Positions 9,662 through 19,583 of a stretch of 64,000 bases of DNA are shown here, piece after piece. Position numbers and translations under genes: made by a program. Source of the DNA: Marinobacter pelagius. Its GTDB lineage: Bacteria; Pseudomonadota; Gammaproteobacteria; Pseudomonadales; Oleiphilaceae. The notes beneath the pieces are model-generated. The model saw nothing but the letters and a program-made list of their open reading frames with translations. It ran no database searches and was not told the origin of the DNA. Every line of letters begins with the position of its first letter. Within the stretch, counting starts at the first letter, position 1. The stretch spans positions 62,001 to 126,000 of the forward strand of contig NZ_QNRO01000002.1 of NCBI RefSeq assembly GCF_003315345.1, in the 5' to 3' direction.

Positions 9662-10507
9662 TCAGGCGGTCAGCCTGCCGTCCCGGTAGTCCCTCAGTGC
9701 CTGCTCGATTTCCTCGCGGGTGTTCATCACGAACGGACCATACTGCACGATCGGTTCACCAATGGGCTTGCCGGCGATCAGCAGCAGGCGGGCGCCGCTG
9801 GCCCCGGCAGTGACGGTAATCCGGTCACCCTCACCAAGCACGCTGGCGGCACTGCGCCGCAGGGCCTGATCGCCAAGGCGGGCTTCCCCTTCGTACAGGT
9901 ACAGCATGGCGTTGTGGCCCGCGGCTACCGGAAGCGTTACCTGACCTTCTGCGTCCAGGTGAATGTCGGCGTACAGCGGCTCGGTGCTGCCACCGGTCAC
10001 CGCACCCTGATGGCGGGTACCGTCCAGGGTCAGCTCTCCGGCAATCAGTTTGACTCGAGCGCCAGTGATGGGGATCTCGGGAATGTCCTCGGGCTGGATG
10101 TCCCGGTAACCGGCATCGGTCATCTTTTCTGCCGCCGGCAGGTTCAGCCAGAGCTGGAAGCCCCGCATCACGCCCTGTTCCTGCTGGGGCATTTCCGAAT
10201 GGATGATGCCCCTGCCTGCGGTCATCCACTGGACACCTCCATTGCGCAGATCCCCCTGGTTCCCCAGGTGATCCTCATGGAGCATATGGCCCTCGATCAT
10301 GTAGGTGACCGTCTCGAAGCCACGGTGGGGGTGGGAAGGAAAACCGGCAATGTAGTCGGCCGCCTCGGCGGAGCCGAATTCATCCAGCATCAGGAACGGA
10401 TCCATCCGCACCGACTGGTGTTGGCCCAGGGAGCGCTTGATGCGGACACCGGCACCATCAGAGGTTTCCAGTGCGGGAATGGTCTGTTTAACGGAGCGAA
10501 GCGTCAT
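9662..10507 (-). CDS. Pirin family protein
   Basis: A 281-residue bicupin. The N-terminal cupin shows the pirin metal motif: FPSHPHRGFETVTYMIEG, then HEDHLG, and AGRGIIHSEMP. The C-terminal half ends in the pirin-like IAGKPIGEPIVQYGPFVMNT. Pirins bind iron; some have quercetin dioxygenase activity and others act as redox-sensing cofactors, so the role here cannot be fixed. The ATG at 10507 follows a full AGGAGG site, overruling the upstream extension of the frame to 10630. It converges on prkB with a 4 bp gap. Confidence 0.9.
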   Translation of the reverse strand: MTLRSVKQTIPALETSDGAGVRIKRSLGQHQSVRMDPFLMLDEFGSAEAADYIAGFPSHPHRGFETVTYMIEGHMLHEDHLGNQGDLRNGGVQWMTAGRGIIHSEMPQQEQGVMRGFQLWLNLPAAEKMTDAGYRDIQPEDIPEIPITGARVKLIAGELTLDGTRHQGAVTGGSTEPLYADIHLDAEGQVTLPVAAGHNAMLYLYEGEARLGDQALRRSAASVLGEGDRITVTAGASGARLLLIAGKPIGEPIVQYGPFVMNTREEIEQALRDYRDGRLTA

Positions 10508-10591
10508 CTCGTCCTCCTTGCGTTCACATATGTCTGTATTAGACACGGGAGTCCGAAGAGATGAAAACGCAGAATTCTGGCGGGGCAGATC

Positions 10592-10636
10592 AAAAAAACT
10601 GAAGAAGCGGCGGCGGCCCGGAAAGACCACCGCCGG
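10592..10636 (-). terminator. Possible terminator of speD
   Basis: Just downstream of the speD stop on the minus strand, CGGCGG pairs with CCGCCG about 17 nt later. A short purine/pyrimidine stretch and a run of seven T follow. The spacing between stem and T-run is longer than ideal, so this is a tentative intrinsic terminator. Confidence 0.35.
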
Positions 10637-10641
10637 AGGGA

Positions 10642-11433
10642 TTATTCCACGTTCCGGGAATAGAAAATTTCCAGCATTTCCCGCCGCAGGCGATCCTCGA
10701 TGGACTGGGCTTCGGCCGGATCCAGGTCACTGGCATTGACGCCGAACACGTAGTTATCCAGGTTGAAGTTCTTCAGCATCATCTTGGTGTGGAAGAGGTT
10801 CTCCTGGTACACGTTTACATCGATCATCTGATACGCGTTCTGGGTATCCTCGGTCAGGTAGTTCTGGATCGAGTTGATGTCGTGATCGATGTAGTGCTTG
10901 GTGCCGTCCACGTCCCGGGTGAAGCCGCGCACGCGATAGTCCACGGTGACCACGTCGGAATCGAAGCTGTGGATCAGGTAGTTCAGCACCTTCAGCGGCG
11001 AAATCAGGCCGCAGGTGGACACGTCGATATCCGCCCGGAAGGTACTGACGCCATCGTGGGGATGGCTCTCCGGGTAGGTGTGCACGGTCACGTGGCTCTT
11101 GTCCAGATGCGCTACGATGGTGTCCGGCAGCGGGCCCGGGGATTCCTCGTTGTTGGCTTCGCCATCGGTAAGCTCATGCTCGGCAATGAGCATGGTGACG
11201 GACGCCCCGTGGGGCTCGTAGTCCTGGCGGGCGATATTCAGGATGTTGGCGCCGATGATCTTGACCACATCGGTCAGGATCTGGGTCAGACGCTCAGCGT
11301 TGTACATCTCGTCGATGTAATCAATATAGGCTTCGCGTTGTTCTTCGGTCTGCGCGTAACAGATGTCGTAGATGTTGAAGCTCAGGGATTTGGTCAGGTT
11401 GTTGAAACCGTGCAGCTGGAGTTTGGTTTCCAT
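10642..11433 (-). CDS. speD: S-adenosylmethionine decarboxylase proenzyme
   Basis: A 263-residue SpeD of the long gammaproteobacterial type. It self-cleaves to form a pyruvoyl group and decarboxylates SAM to supply aminopropyl groups for spermidine. The cleavage and active site are visible as [15 protein letters not shown], with Ser113 the residue that becomes pyruvoyl and His118 nearby. Cys141 in VSTCGL is the catalytic acid position. Length and spacing match E. coli SpeD (Ser112, Cys140). A GGAGGGG site precedes the ATG. No spermidine synthase gene lies beside it. Confidence 0.95.
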   Translation of the reverse strand: METKLQLHGFNNLTKSLSFNIYDICYAQTEEQREAYIDYIDEMYNAERLTQILTDVVKIIGANILNIARQDYEPHGASVTMLIAEHELTDGEANNEESPGPLPDTIVAHLDKSHVTVHTYPESHPHDGVSTFRADIDVSTCGLISPLKVLNYLIHSFDSDVVTVDYRVRGFTRDVDGTKHYIDHDINSIQNYLTEDTQNAYQMIDVNVYQENLFHTKMMLKNFNLDNYVFGVNASDLDPAEAQSIEDRLRREMLEIFYSRNVE

Positions 11434-11467
11434 GCTCAGCCCCTCCGGACATTGGAGATGAATGACT

Positions 11468-11498
11468 GCAGGGCACTATCTTGAAGTGTCAGCCCTGC
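11468..11498 (-). promoter_or_regulatory. Hairpin in the speD 5' region
   Basis: On the minus strand 35-65 nt before the speD start, GCAGGG and CACT pair with AGTG and CCCTGC, with a small bulge and a 7 nt loop. It lies in the probable untranslated leader near the ribosome-binding site. Whether it regulates speD is unknown. Confidence 0.3.
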
Positions 11499-11660
11499 CG
11501 AGGCCGCCACCGACTACTGACCGGGTGACTCATTGTTCACCTTTTGCGCAGACCGGCGGAGAAGGCGCGTATTATGCACACCGCGAGTGACGTTGAATAG
11601 TATCTGCAATGACATTTTAGCATCCGTAATTGCCGCCGGTTCCGGCTGGCTGGACAGGCC

Positions 11661-12083
11661 TTACTCCGCTTCGCGGATTTCGTGGCTGTGGGTGATCTCC
11701 ACTCCGGCCTTTTCCAGCATGATCGAAGCGGAACAGTACTTCTCCGCTGACAGGCTCACAGCCCGCTGGACCTGTTTTTCCTTGAGGTTGTGCCCGGTCA
11801 CCACAAAGTGCAGATGGATTCTGGTGAACACCGCCGGCACGGCGTCGGCACGTTCTGCCTCGAGTTCCGCATGACAGGCCGTCACATCCTGGCGACTCTT
11901 CTTGAGGATACTCATCACATCAAACGCGGAACACCCGCCCAGTCCCATCAGCAGCATCTCCATGGGGCGGGGGCCCAGGTTCTCGCCGCCATGGTCGGGG
12001 GGACCATCAATCTGTACGCTGTGGCCGCTGCCACTGGTAGCCCTGAAGCTGGCATTGCCGGTCCAGTCGATGGTTGCTTTCAT
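11661..12083 (-). CDS. OsmC family protein (YhfA-like)
   Basis: A 140-residue OsmC/Ohr-fold protein. The two conserved redox cysteines are in GGCSAFDV (C51) and EKYCSASIML (C117). Overall sequence (PDHGGENLGPRPMEMLLMGLGGC) resembles YhfA, the OsmC-like protein encoded near crp in enterics. Members with both cysteines reduce organic hydroperoxides using a thiol donor, but YhfA-type function is not established. In Pseudomonas the order vfr-osmC-speD is conserved, and the same trio lies here with osmC and speD divergent from crp. GGAG precedes the start. Confidence 0.88.
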   Translation of the reverse strand: MKATIDWTGNASFRATSGSGHSVQIDGPPDHGGENLGPRPMEMLLMGLGGCSAFDVMSILKKSRQDVTACHAELEAERADAVPAVFTRIHLHFVVTGHNLKEKQVQRAVSLSAEKYCSASIMLEKAGVEITHSHEIREAE

Positions 12084-12329
12084 GTCGTGATGGTCTCCGT
12101 TGGTCAGAACTGGATGTGATAAGGCCGGATGCTAGCACAGTCGGAATCCCCGGGCAGCCGCCGAAAACGGTATCGAGGTCAAGGAGTGCGCTCTTTCCGG
12201 TTGCCCGCCATTGGCCTTCTTGTTATAAGTTGGCGTGTTTTTGAAGAAAAATTAACGAACCCGCAGGGAAAGCCGGGTGAAGAATAACCATCGGGACCCG
12301 CCAGTATCTGAGGAGGCATGACTCGCACT

Positions 12330-12971
12330 ATGGCTACTATCGTCAAGCCGGTTGAGCAGAAAACCAAGCACCTGGACTATTTCCTGTCCCAGTGCCACCG
12401 CCGTCGCTACCCCGCCAAGAGCACCATCATCTACGCCGGTGACAAGAGCGATTCCCTGTTCTACATCGTCAAGGGTTCCGTCACCGTGATCATCGAGGAT
12501 GACGACGGCCGCGAAATGATCATGGCGTACCTGAATGCCGGGGATTTCTTCGGTGAGATGGGCCTGTTCGACAACATGGATTCCCGCAGTGCCTGGGTGA
12601 AGGCCAAGACCGAGTGCGAAGTGGCCGAGATCAGCTACACCAAGTTCCGCGAGATCGCCCAGCAGGATCCGAGGGTGTTGTACTTCATCGGCGAACAGAT
12701 GGCCTCCCGCCTGCGTCAGACCACCCGCAAAGTGGGCGACCTGGCGTTCCTGGATGTCACCGGCCGGGTCGCGCGCACCCTGCTGGACCTGTGCAAGGAG
12801 CCGGATGCCATGACCCACCCCGATGGCATGCAGATCAAGATCACCCGCCAGGAGATCGGCCGGATCGTCGGCTGCTCCCGGGAAATGGTCGGCCGGGTGC
12901 TCAAGACTCTGGAGGATCAGGGCCTGGTGCGGGTCAAGGGCAAGACCATGGTGGTGTACGGCACCCGTTAA
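12330..12971 (+). CDS. crp: CRP/Vfr family cAMP-responsive transcription regulator
   Basis: A 213-residue CRP homologue closest in appearance to Pseudomonas Vfr. The cyclic-nucleotide domain includes [10 protein letters not shown] and SRSAWVKAK, the phosphate-binding cassette. The C-terminal helix-turn-helix reads [24 protein letters not shown], with the recognition helix identical in type to Vfr. It likely activates or represses promoters as a cAMP-bound dimer. ATG 12330 ([10 protein letters not shown]) aligns with the Vfr start, but an ATG at 12318 in frame lies only 1 base after an AGGAGG, so the true start is uncertain by four codons. It overlaps the convergent hydrolase gene by 4 bp. Confidence 0.93.
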   Translation: MATIVKPVEQKTKHLDYFLSQCHRRRYPAKSTIIYAGDKSDSLFYIVKGSVTVIIEDDDGREMIMAYLNAGDFFGEMGLFDNMDSRSAWVKAKTECEVAEISYTKFREIAQQDPRVLYFIGEQMASRLRQTTRKVGDLAFLDVTGRVARTLLDLCKEPDAMTHPDGMQIKITRQEIGRIVGCSREMVGRVLKTLEDQGLVRVKGKTMVVYGTR

Positions 12972-13849
12972 CCTGCCTGGCTCACTGCGAATTCCCTGAT
13001 TGCGTCCGCCACCGGGCCGGGCGCAGTCAGTGGCGCCCAGTGCGGCGCGTCCACTTCCTTCCTTGTCAGCTTTCCTGTCCACCGCACCTGCTGGTCAAAC
13101 AGTTGCTCCCCCACATAGTTATCCCCTTTGGGAATGATCAGCTGCACCGGGCACCGGGCGTGGCGCAGTGCCGGGCGCCACAGCCGGGGCAGGAAATTGG
13201 CACGATAGAGTTTGACGCCGAACATGCCATCACCCTGCTGCAGTTCGCTGAAGCGGGCATCGGCAATGCCTTCGTATTTCTGCAGAATGCCCGGCCAGAC
13301 CCGATCCAGTCCTAGCCGCCAGAGGGTTTCGGGCACCACCGGTAACTGGAACAGGAACACATACCAGGAACTGGCCAGTTGCCGGAGCACTCTGGCAGTG
13401 CCCCCGCCCCGCAGGTGCGTCGCCTGCTCCCTCAGCCAGTAGCCGACATGATCCAGGCAGGGGCCGGAGATCGAGGAGTAGGAGCGGATCCGATCCATGA
13501 GCGGTCCGGCCGTCACCGATTCCCAACTCTGGATCGACCCCCAGTCGTGAGCCGCCAGGTGAAAGGTGCGGCCGGGCAGCAGCTGATCGACAACGGCCTC
13601 AAGATCCCCCGCCAGTTGCTGGAGCCGGTAGTCCCGGGTCTTGCCGGGTTTGTCGGAAAGTCCGGCGCCCCGGACGTCATAGCGCACCAGGTAAAAATCC
13701 GGAACCAGTTGCTCGACGACCCGGTCCCAGACGTGGTGATTGTCCGGGTAGCCATGAACCAGTACCAGGGCTTCGTTGCCGGGGTCGCCCTCGGTGACGG
13801 CATGGAGCGTGATAGTGCCTCTTTGCACGCGATGGTGGACCCGGTTCAT
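12968..13849 (-). CDS. Alpha/beta hydrolase, epoxide-hydrolase-like
   Basis: A 293-residue alpha/beta hydrolase. [11 protein letters not shown] (residues 33 onward) gives the oxyanion HGxP motif. The nucleophile elbow is HDWGS with Asp102 rather than Ser, as in epoxide hydrolases and haloalkane dehalogenases. A C-terminal DAPHWAPL supplies the likely catalytic His, and Tyr residues in the cap suit epoxide opening. The substrate cannot be named. AGGAG precedes the ATG. It runs toward crp with stop codons overlapping. Confidence 0.85.
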   Translation of the reverse strand: MNRVHHRVQRGTITLHAVTEGDPGNEALVLVHGYPDNHHVWDRVVEQLVPDFYLVRYDVRGAGLSDKPGKTRDYRLQQLAGDLEAVVDQLLPGRTFHLAAHDWGSIQSWESVTAGPLMDRIRSYSSISGPCLDHVGYWLREQATHLRGGGTARVLRQLASSWYVFLFQLPVVPETLWRLGLDRVWPGILQKYEGIADARFSELQQGDGMFGVKLYRANFLPRLWRPALRHARCPVQLIIPKGDNYVGEQLFDQQVRWTGKLTRKEVDAPHWAPLTAPGPVADAIREFAVSQAG

Positions 13850-13953
13850 GACGTCTCCTGTCGGTGGGCTTCGGATGGATTCAGTGCTTACAGGTTAAAC
13901 GCTGGGGTTGTTACCGGCTGCGGCCAAAGAGGCCATAGCTCGTGCCCGGGGTG

Positions 13954-15036
13954 TCAGTCGACGATGGCAACCGACTTCACCTGCATCCAGACCCGCTGGC
14001 CGGGTTGCAGTGACAGGGTGTGAACCGACCGGCTGGTGAGTCGGGCCAGGAAGGGGGTATTGCCCGCCATGAGCCGGACCATTGACGTGCCCGGGCTCAG
14101 GTCCGCGGCAATTTCATCGATGGTGGCCGGCACCAGGTTCTGGGTGCTCTGTTCGGTGAGCTGGCTGAGGGCAATACTGATGTCCCTTGCCAGTACCTGC
14201 ACGCGGATCCGTTGGCCGGTGGCGAGTGTGTCGTCATCGCGCAACCACAGGTGGCCACCGTCGAAATCTGCCCGGCATAGATGCCATTGCTCATCCCGCT
14301 GGCCGATGACGGCATCCATGATCACGCCGGCGTCCTCCTCGAGGCCGAACGGCTGGTCGGTGCGGGCGAGGGTCTGTTGCAACGGTCCCTCGGCAACCAC
14401 CTGGCCGTTATCCATCATCACGATGTGATCGGCAAGCCGGGCGACCTCCGCAGTGGAGTGGGACACATAGAGAATTGGAATGGCCAGGGAATCCCTGAGG
14501 GTTTCCAGGTAGGGCATGATGTCCTGCTTGCTGCGCGCATCCAGGGCCGAGAGCGGCTCGTCCATCAATAGCAGGTCCGGACTGGTCAGCAGCGCCCGGG
14601 CAATGGCAACCCGCTGGCGTTCACCGCCGGACAGGCGCTCGGGCATGCGGTCCAGCAGGTGGTCAAGCCCAAGCCAGCTCACCGCTTGGTCGAAGCCTAC
14701 CTGGCGCCGGGCCTCCGGAATGCGACGGAAGCCGTAATTGAGGTTCCGGCGCACGCTCAGGTGCGGGAACAGGCTGGTTTCCTGGAACACATAGGCCAGG
14801 GAGCGCTGGTGCACCGGCAGGCTCCGGGAACCGTCCTGCCAGGTTTCACCGTTGACGGCCAGGGCGCCCTCGGCGGGCTGGAGCCCGGCGATGCACCGCA
14901 GCAGGGTGGTCTTGCCGCAGCCTGAGTGCCCGAACAGCGCGGTGACGCCACTGCCCGGCAGATCGAGGTCGACGTCGAGCCGGAACGGCCCGAAACTGCA
15001 CCGGAAACGAGCCTGTACTCCCCGGGAAACGGTCAT
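13954..15036 (-). CDS. modC: Molybdate ABC transporter, ATP-binding protein
   Basis: A 360-residue ABC ATPase powering molybdate import. Walker A is [10 protein letters not shown] (35-44), signature LSGGE (135-139) and Walker B LLLMDEP (D159-E160), with the H-loop in [15 protein letters not shown]. The C-terminal ~130 residues include a Mop/TOBE-type domain ([17 protein letters not shown]-like stretch), typical of ModC and involved in oxyanion regulation. Its ATG overlaps the modB stop by 4 bp (ATGA), indicating translational coupling. It is the last gene of modABC. Confidence 0.93.
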   Translation of the reverse strand: MTVSRGVQARFRCSFGPFRLDVDLDLPGSGVTALFGHSGCGKTTLLRCIAGLQPAEGALAVNGETWQDGSRSLPVHQRSLAYVFQETSLFPHLSVRRNLNYGFRRIPEARRQVGFDQAVSWLGLDHLLDRMPERLSGGERQRVAIARALLTSPDLLLMDEPLSALDARSKQDIMPYLETLRDSLAIPILYVSHSTAEVARLADHIVMMDNGQVVAEGPLQQTLARTDQPFGLEEDAGVIMDAVIGQRDEQWHLCRADFDGGHLWLRDDDTLATGQRIRVQVLARDISIALSQLTEQSTQNLVPATIDEIAADLSPGTSMVRLMAGNTPFLARLTSRSVHTLSLQPGQRVWMQVKSVAIVD

Positions 15037-15710
15037 TTCATCACCCCGGGCTGAAGGCGGCCGTTGAGACTGTACAGGCTCAACAGGACGATAAAGGAAA
15101 ACGCCAACATGCCGGCGGCCAACCAGTGAGCCGAACCATAATCCAGGGCCTCGACGTGATCATAGATGGCCACTGACAACACCTTGGTTTCACCCGGAAT
15201 ATTGCCCCCGATCATCAGCACCACGCCGAATTCACCCACGGTATGGGCAAAGGTCAGCACCGCCGCGCTCAGGAAGCCTGGGCGCGCCAGCGGCAGGACC
15301 ACAGTGAAGAAACGGTCCCGTGGCGACGCCCGGAGCGTGGCGGCCACTTCCAGCAAGCGCTGGTCAATGGTCATGAAGCTGTTCTGCAGCGGTTGCACGG
15401 TAAAGGGCAGGGAGTAGATGATCGAGGCAACCACCAGGCCCTCGAAGGTAAACGGCAGCAGGCCAAGGCCAAGCTGTTCGGTCAGTCGTCCCACCAGGCC
15501 ATCGGGCCCCATCACGATGAGCAGGTAAAAGCCCAGCACGGTGGGCGGCAACACCAGGGGCAGGGCGATGAGGGCGGATACCGGTTGCCGCGACCAGTGC
15601 TGGCTGCGGGCCAGCCACCAGGCCAGAGGGGTGCCGATGATCAGTAACAGTAGTGTGGTGATGCCTGCCAGTTTCAGTGTCAGCCAGACGGCCTGCCATT
15701 CCGGGCCCAT
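15033..15710 (-). CDS. modB: Molybdate ABC transporter, permease
   Basis: A 225-residue inner-membrane permease with about five hydrophobic segments. The cytoplasmic EAA-type loop reads [25 protein letters not shown], the site that docks on the ATPase. [15 protein letters not shown] near residue 50 is characteristic of ModB. The start lies 29 bp after the modA stop and the gene overlaps modC by 4 bp, so modABC is one operon. Tungstate permeases are close relatives and cannot be excluded by sequence alone. Confidence 0.93.
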   Translation of the reverse strand: MGPEWQAVWLTLKLAGITTLLLLIIGTPLAWWLARSQHWSRQPVSALIALPLVLPPTVLGFYLLIVMGPDGLVGRLTEQLGLGLLPFTFEGLVVASIIYSLPFTVQPLQNSFMTIDQRLLEVAATLRASPRDRFFTVVLPLARPGFLSAAVLTFAHTVGEFGVVLMIGGNIPGETKVLSVAIYDHVEALDYGSAHWLAAGMLAFSFIVLLSLYSLNGRLQPGVMK

Positions 15711-15739
15711 GAAATCTCCGTAGCCTTTGTCAGCCGGGG

Positions 15740-16549
15740 TCAGGGCTCCGGCGTGTCACCGGTATCGTAGCCGTCTTTTTCGATGATTGCCCGCGCTTCT
15801 TCGCTGCCGAGAAATTCCAGCCAGGCCCTGGCGGCTTCCGGGAACTTGCTGCGGGCCAGGAGGATGGCCTGCTGGTCGATGGGCTGGTGTAGTGAGGCCG
15901 GGACCACCCAGTTGGCACCGCTCGCGCCGTCCCAGGCCCGAAGCTGGGCGAGGGCGACAAAGCCCGCCTCGGCATTGCCGGTGGCCACGAACTGGAAGGT
16001 CTGGGCGATGGAATCACCGCGGACCAGGCGCGGCAGGACCGTGTCTTTCAGATCCAGGGCGTCGAGCACTTCCATGGCAGCGACGCCATAGGGTGCCGTG
16101 CGGGGGTTGCCAATGGCCAGGCGGGGGCCCGTGCTGGCGGCGAGATAGGCCTCGGGGTCCTGGAAGGCGTCTTCGGACCGGCTCCAGAGCACCAATCGAC
16201 CACGGGCGTAAGTGAAGCGGCTACCGGCGACCCCCAGTTCCTGCTTTTCCAGCAATTCCGGGCGTTCCCGGTCCGCTGCCAGAAATACGTCGAAGGGGGC
16301 GCCCTGGCGAATCTGGGCATAGAGCTTACCCGTTGAGCCGTAGCTGGCCCGGATCTGGTGGCCGGTATTCTGCTCGAACACGGGTATCAGCTTTTCCATG
16401 GTGCCGGTGAAGTTCGCGGCGACCGCTGCGGTCAGCATCTCGGCACTGGTGGATACGGCAAGTGTTGCCAATAACAGCCCCGCCAGGCCGGTACGGAATC
16501 TCCGCCAGGTCCGGTGCCGGCGGGAATACGCATTAATAGGTGCAGCCAT
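15740..16549 (-). CDS. modA: Molybdate ABC transporter, periplasmic binding protein
   Basis: A 269-residue exported binding protein. An arginine-rich start (RRHRTWRRF) is followed by a hydrophobic signal core ending near STSA (about residue 36). The mature protein begins with the ModA hallmark [17 protein letters not shown] and contains [25 protein letters not shown], the oxyanion-binding loops. It captures molybdate (or tungstate) for ModBC. It is the first gene of the operon. I looked for a ModE-type palindrome upstream and saw none. Confidence 0.92.
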   Translation of the reverse strand: MAAPINAYSRRHRTWRRFRTGLAGLLLATLAVSTSAEMLTAAVAANFTGTMEKLIPVFEQNTGHQIRASYGSTGKLYAQIRQGAPFDVFLAADRERPELLEKQELGVAGSRFTYARGRLVLWSRSEDAFQDPEAYLAASTGPRLAIGNPRTAPYGVAAMEVLDALDLKDTVLPRLVRGDSIAQTFQFVATGNAEAGFVALAQLRAWDGASGANWVVPASLHQPIDQQAILLARSKFPEAARAWLEFLGSEEARAIIEKDGYDTGDTPEP

Positions 16550-16664
16550 GGGTCCTCGGCGTTCAGTTCAGTGCGGTAGTACTGGGACAGGATCATGCCA
16601 CAGGCCGGAGACGTATTCGAACCCGGATCACTCGACGTGGACAACAGGCCAAGCCTGTCCGGGG

Positions 16665-17636
16665 TCAGTCCCGGATCTCTCGGGACTCCAGGGAGGCATC
16701 CGGCCGTTGCCATTCCGGGGCATGCCAAAGGTGGCTCAGCCGTGACCAGATGCCGCCGGGGCGCGCCATGTCCCGGAACAGGTCCACGTACTCGTGGGTC
16801 CAGAGTGCCAGCAGGTTGTTCGAGGGCACCGGCCGGGTGATGCCATAGTCGGGCGGTTCCTTGGCGTCCTCGTCAACAAAGGTTCCGAACAGCCGGTCCC
16901 AGACAATCAGGGTGCCGCCATAATTGCGGTCAATGTAGCCGGGGTTGCGGCCGTGGTGGACCCGGTGATGGCTGGGGGTATTGAACACCCGTTCGATCCA
17001 GCCGGGCAGCCGGCCCACCAGGGTAGTGTGGATAAAGAACTGGTACACCAGGGAAAAAGCATAGGCGACCCCGATCCAGACCGGATTGAAGCCAATCAGG
17101 GCCAGGGGCAGGTAGAAGATCCACATGCCGTTGAAGATGTTGGTGGCATTCTGGCGCATGGCGGTTGAGAAGTTCATCCGCTCGGAGGAGTGATGCACCA
17201 CATGGGCGGCCCAGAACCAGCGCATCCGGTGGCTGGCCCGGTGCATCCAGTAAAAGCAGAAATCCACGCCAAGGAAAGTCAAAAAGCCGGTGAACCAGTT
17301 GAGTTCAAGATCGAAAAGCCGGTAGTGATAGCACAGGGCGTAAACCGGGAAGGCAATCACACCGGCAAACAACAGCTCGGTGAGCTGGTAACCGGCACCG
17401 AGCGCAAAGTTGCGAACCGCTTCCCGGGCATCCATCAGCCGGGTATCGTGGCGGATTTTCAGGTATTCCCAGACAGTCACCGCGATGAAGACCGGCGTGG
17501 CAAACACGAAGATCAGCTGGCGCTCATCCAGGGCCAGCCAGGGCGCAACCTGCTGCCAGAGTGCCATCAGGCCGCTGTCTTCGAACACGGCCTGCATCAT
17601 GTCCATCAAAGCCATAACCTGCCCCGATCCAGTCAT
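16665..17636 (-). CDS. Sterol desaturase / fatty acid hydroxylase family membrane protein
   Basis: A 323-residue integral membrane di-iron enzyme of the fatty-acid hydroxylase superfamily. The histidine clusters are all present: HRASH (132-136), HVVHH (145-149) and HHRVHH (223-228). About four hydrophobic segments lie between residues 40 and 205. Family members hydroxylate or desaturate sterols, carotenoids, fatty acids or alkylglycerols; bacterial substrates are mostly unknown and nothing nearby settles it. An internal ATG at 17615 is an alternative start. It lies 115 bp upstream of modA on the same strand. Confidence 0.87.
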   Translation of the reverse strand: MTGSGQVMALMDMMQAVFEDSGLMALWQQVAPWLALDERQLIFVFATPVFIAVTVWEYLKIRHDTRLMDAREAVRNFALGAGYQLTELLFAGVIAFPVYALCYHYRLFDLELNWFTGFLTFLGVDFCFYWMHRASHRMRWFWAAHVVHHSSERMNFSTAMRQNATNIFNGMWIFYLPLALIGFNPVWIGVAYAFSLVYQFFIHTTLVGRLPGWIERVFNTPSHHRVHHGRNPGYIDRNYGGTLIVWDRLFGTFVDEDAKEPPDYGITRPVPSNNLLALWTHEYVDLFRDMARPGGIWSRLSHLWHAPEWQRPDASLESREIRD

Positions 17637-17722
17637 TACCTGGCCTCTATATTGGCACAGGCGGGCAGGATTGCATTGTCGGTTTGCGTCAGGCCCATTG
17701 ACGTTTTACGCCAGTTTCCGGA

Positions 17723-18466
17723 TTAGCGCTGGCGGTGTTCCCGGTACAGGCGGGCCAGTGGCTCGATCTGTTCCTGCCATTTGTCGAGCGTGTTTCTCAT
17801 GTCCGGCAGCAGCCGCTGCCGCTTTGGCCAGGGCACCGGGTATTGCGGTGGCTGGAACAGCGGCGCGAACAGGGCGCCGGCGGCGAGGTCGGCGCGGGAG
17901 AAATGGTCGCCGGCCAGGTAAGGCTGGCGCTGGTAGGTATCTGCCAGTTCGGTGAGCAGGGTTTCCAGAACCAGCTGTGAGGCATCCGCCGTTTTCTGGT
18001 TGATCTTCATCCAGTCACGCATGATCTCATCGACCCGGCTGAAGGCGAGACTCAGCAGAATACGGTTATAGAAGGGCGTGCCGGAGGCCAGCATGGGAAC
18101 TGCCAGCTTGGGGCGCTGCAACAGGTAATGATAGGCCCAGCAACGTACTGCCGGGCCAGCCTCGTCATCCAGGCGTTGTTCCCAGGCGAGGGCCTGCTGC
18201 CGTATAGCCGGATCGGACGGCGTCAGCGGGTGCTCCGGAAAGGTCTCGTCCAGGTAGTCGATGATTGCGGAAGAGCCCTGGATGATCTCGCCATCGTGGT
18301 CCAGGACCGGGACCGAGGAGGCCTTGCCGGTGAGCGCTCGGATGGTCTTGACGTGCTGGCCGGGCAGCAGGCTCACTGGCTGGTAGCGGATACCTTTGTA
18401 GTCCAGGGCCCAGCGGGCCTTCTCGCTGTAATGGGAAATGGCGAACTGGTAGAGCCGGACGGTCAT
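17723..18466 (-). CDS. Glutathione S-transferase family protein
   Basis: A 247-residue two-domain GST-like protein. The thioredoxin-fold N-terminus has LYQFAISHYSEKARWAL and the glutathione-gamma-Glu contact VPVLDHDGEIIQGSSAIIDYLD. The helical C-terminal domain includes YLAGDHFSRADLAAGALF, the usual GST N-capping region. The ATG at 18466 begins the fold directly and has GAGG upstream; the frame stays open to 18544. No partner gene suggests a substrate. Confidence 0.87.
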   Translation of the reverse strand: MTVRLYQFAISHYSEKARWALDYKGIRYQPVSLLPGQHVKTIRALTGKASSVPVLDHDGEIIQGSSAIIDYLDETFPEHPLTPSDPAIRQQALAWEQRLDDEAGPAVRCWAYHYLLQRPKLAVPMLASGTPFYNRILLSLAFSRVDEIMRDWMKINQKTADASQLVLETLLTELADTYQRQPYLAGDHFSRADLAAGALFAPLFQPPQYPVPWPKRQRLLPDMRNTLDKWQEQIEPLARLYREHRQR

Positions 18467-18605
18467 GGCAGCAACCTCAGAGGTATGAATCAGGTCAACT
18501 ACCATACCGCCGAATCCGGAGCTCGGCCAGCAGACCTGCGTCATGGCGGTGCCGGTGCGACCGGCTTACAATACCCTTCTTGTCATCGGGATCAACGGAG
18601 AGATC

Positions 18606-19583
18606 ATGTTTGTACGATACCGCACAGGGACAGCTGTTCTGATCATCGCCGGACTGCTCGGGGGCTGTGCCGCCAGCGGGCCGTCCGGGGCCGGACCGGA
18701 GCCGCAATCGGTCTATCACTGTGGCCAGATGGAAATCCGGGTCACCCCCGGGGAAGACCAGGATTTGCTGGGAATCGATTTCCTGGATCGTCGGTTGCTG
18801 CTCAAGCCCGCCAAGAGCGCCTCCGGTGCCCTGTACGTGGCGCCGGGTGAGGATCAGACCCGGTTCTGGAGCAAGGGTGAGCGGGCAACGTTGACCATCC
18901 GGGGCGAAACCTACCCGGAGTGCCTGGTGCCCGGGGCGGTGGAGATGCCGTTCGAGGCCAGGGGCAATGAGCCGTTCTGGCGAGCCGTGGTTTCCGGTAC
19001 TGAACTCCGACTTGAGCGCCCTTTCGAAAAGGATGGCGTGAAGCGGCTGGAAGTGGAAAAGGTAGTGGCTGACCGCCATGGCCGGGAATTCCTGGCCAGA
19101 GGCGACGATCTCAATGTCCGCCTTACGGTGGCCCGCCAGCTATGCCAGGACAGCATGTCCGGCGCCCAGTATCCGGCCCAGACCCGGCTGACGGTGAACG
19201 GTCAAACCTACAACGGCTGCGGCGGTGATCCCCAGCGGTTGCTCCGGGGTGCGGAGTGGGTGGTGGAGGACATTGCCGGGGCCGGTATTATCGACAGTTC
19301 CCGGGTTACCATCCGGTTCCTCCCGGACAACCGGGTAGCGGGGCGCGGATCCTGCAACCGCTATAGCGGAAGCTACCGGCTGACCGGCGAAGGTATCGGG
19401 ATCGGTGCCATTGCCTCAACCCGGATGGCCTGCGCAGCGGCACTGATGAATCAGGAGGCCCGCTTCCTGGAGATACTCGGTGAGGTTTCCCGGGTACAGA
19501 TCGGGCGCGAGGGGCAACTTCGGCTGAGTACACCCTCCGGTGCAACCGTTACCGCGTTTCAGTCCACCGCAGGCACGCCATAG
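18606..19583 (+). CDS. Three-domain lipoprotein: MliC-like, NEPFW and META domains
   Basis: A 325-residue lipoprotein with lipobox LLGGC (C21). Three small domains follow. An MliC-type lysozyme-inhibitor-like fold (about 35-105) begins VYHCGQMEIRV and closes with a second Cys in TYPEC. A region with ARGNEPFWRAVV (about 115-215) is typical of COG3650-like proteins. A META/HslJ domain (about 225-320) carries GRGSCNRYSGSYRL and STRMACAAALMNQE. Each domain is known alone or in pairs in envelope-stress proteins, so outer-membrane or periplasmic protection is a reasonable guess. GGAG precedes the chosen ATG. The 3' end overlaps the convergent gene by 25 bp. Confidence 0.83.
   Translation: MFVRYRTGTAVLIIAGLLGGCAASGPSGAGPEPQSVYHCGQMEIRVTPGEDQDLLGIDFLDRRLLLKPAKSASGALYVAPGEDQTRFWSKGERATLTIRGETYPECLVPGAVEMPFEARGNEPFWRAVVSGTELRLERPFEKDGVKRLEVEKVVADRHGREFLARGDDLNVRLTVARQLCQDSMSGAQYPAQTRLTVNGQTYNGCGGDPQRLLRGAEWVVEDIAGAGIIDSSRVTIRFLPDNRVAGRGSCNRYSGSYRLTGEGIGIGAIASTRMACAAALMNQEARFLEILGEVSRVQIGREGQLRLSTPSGATVTAFQSTAGTP

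Noticed and set aside
16606-16625. GGTTCGAAT tRNA T-loop-like sequence on the minus strand
   Set aside because: The bases either side do not pair as a T stem, and no acceptor or anticodon arm can be drawn around it.
16550-16664. ModE operator or molybdenum riboswitch before modA
   Set aside because: No TATAACG/CGTTATA-type palindrome was seen in the gap; a small ACAGGC/GCCTGT hairpin there lacks a T-run.
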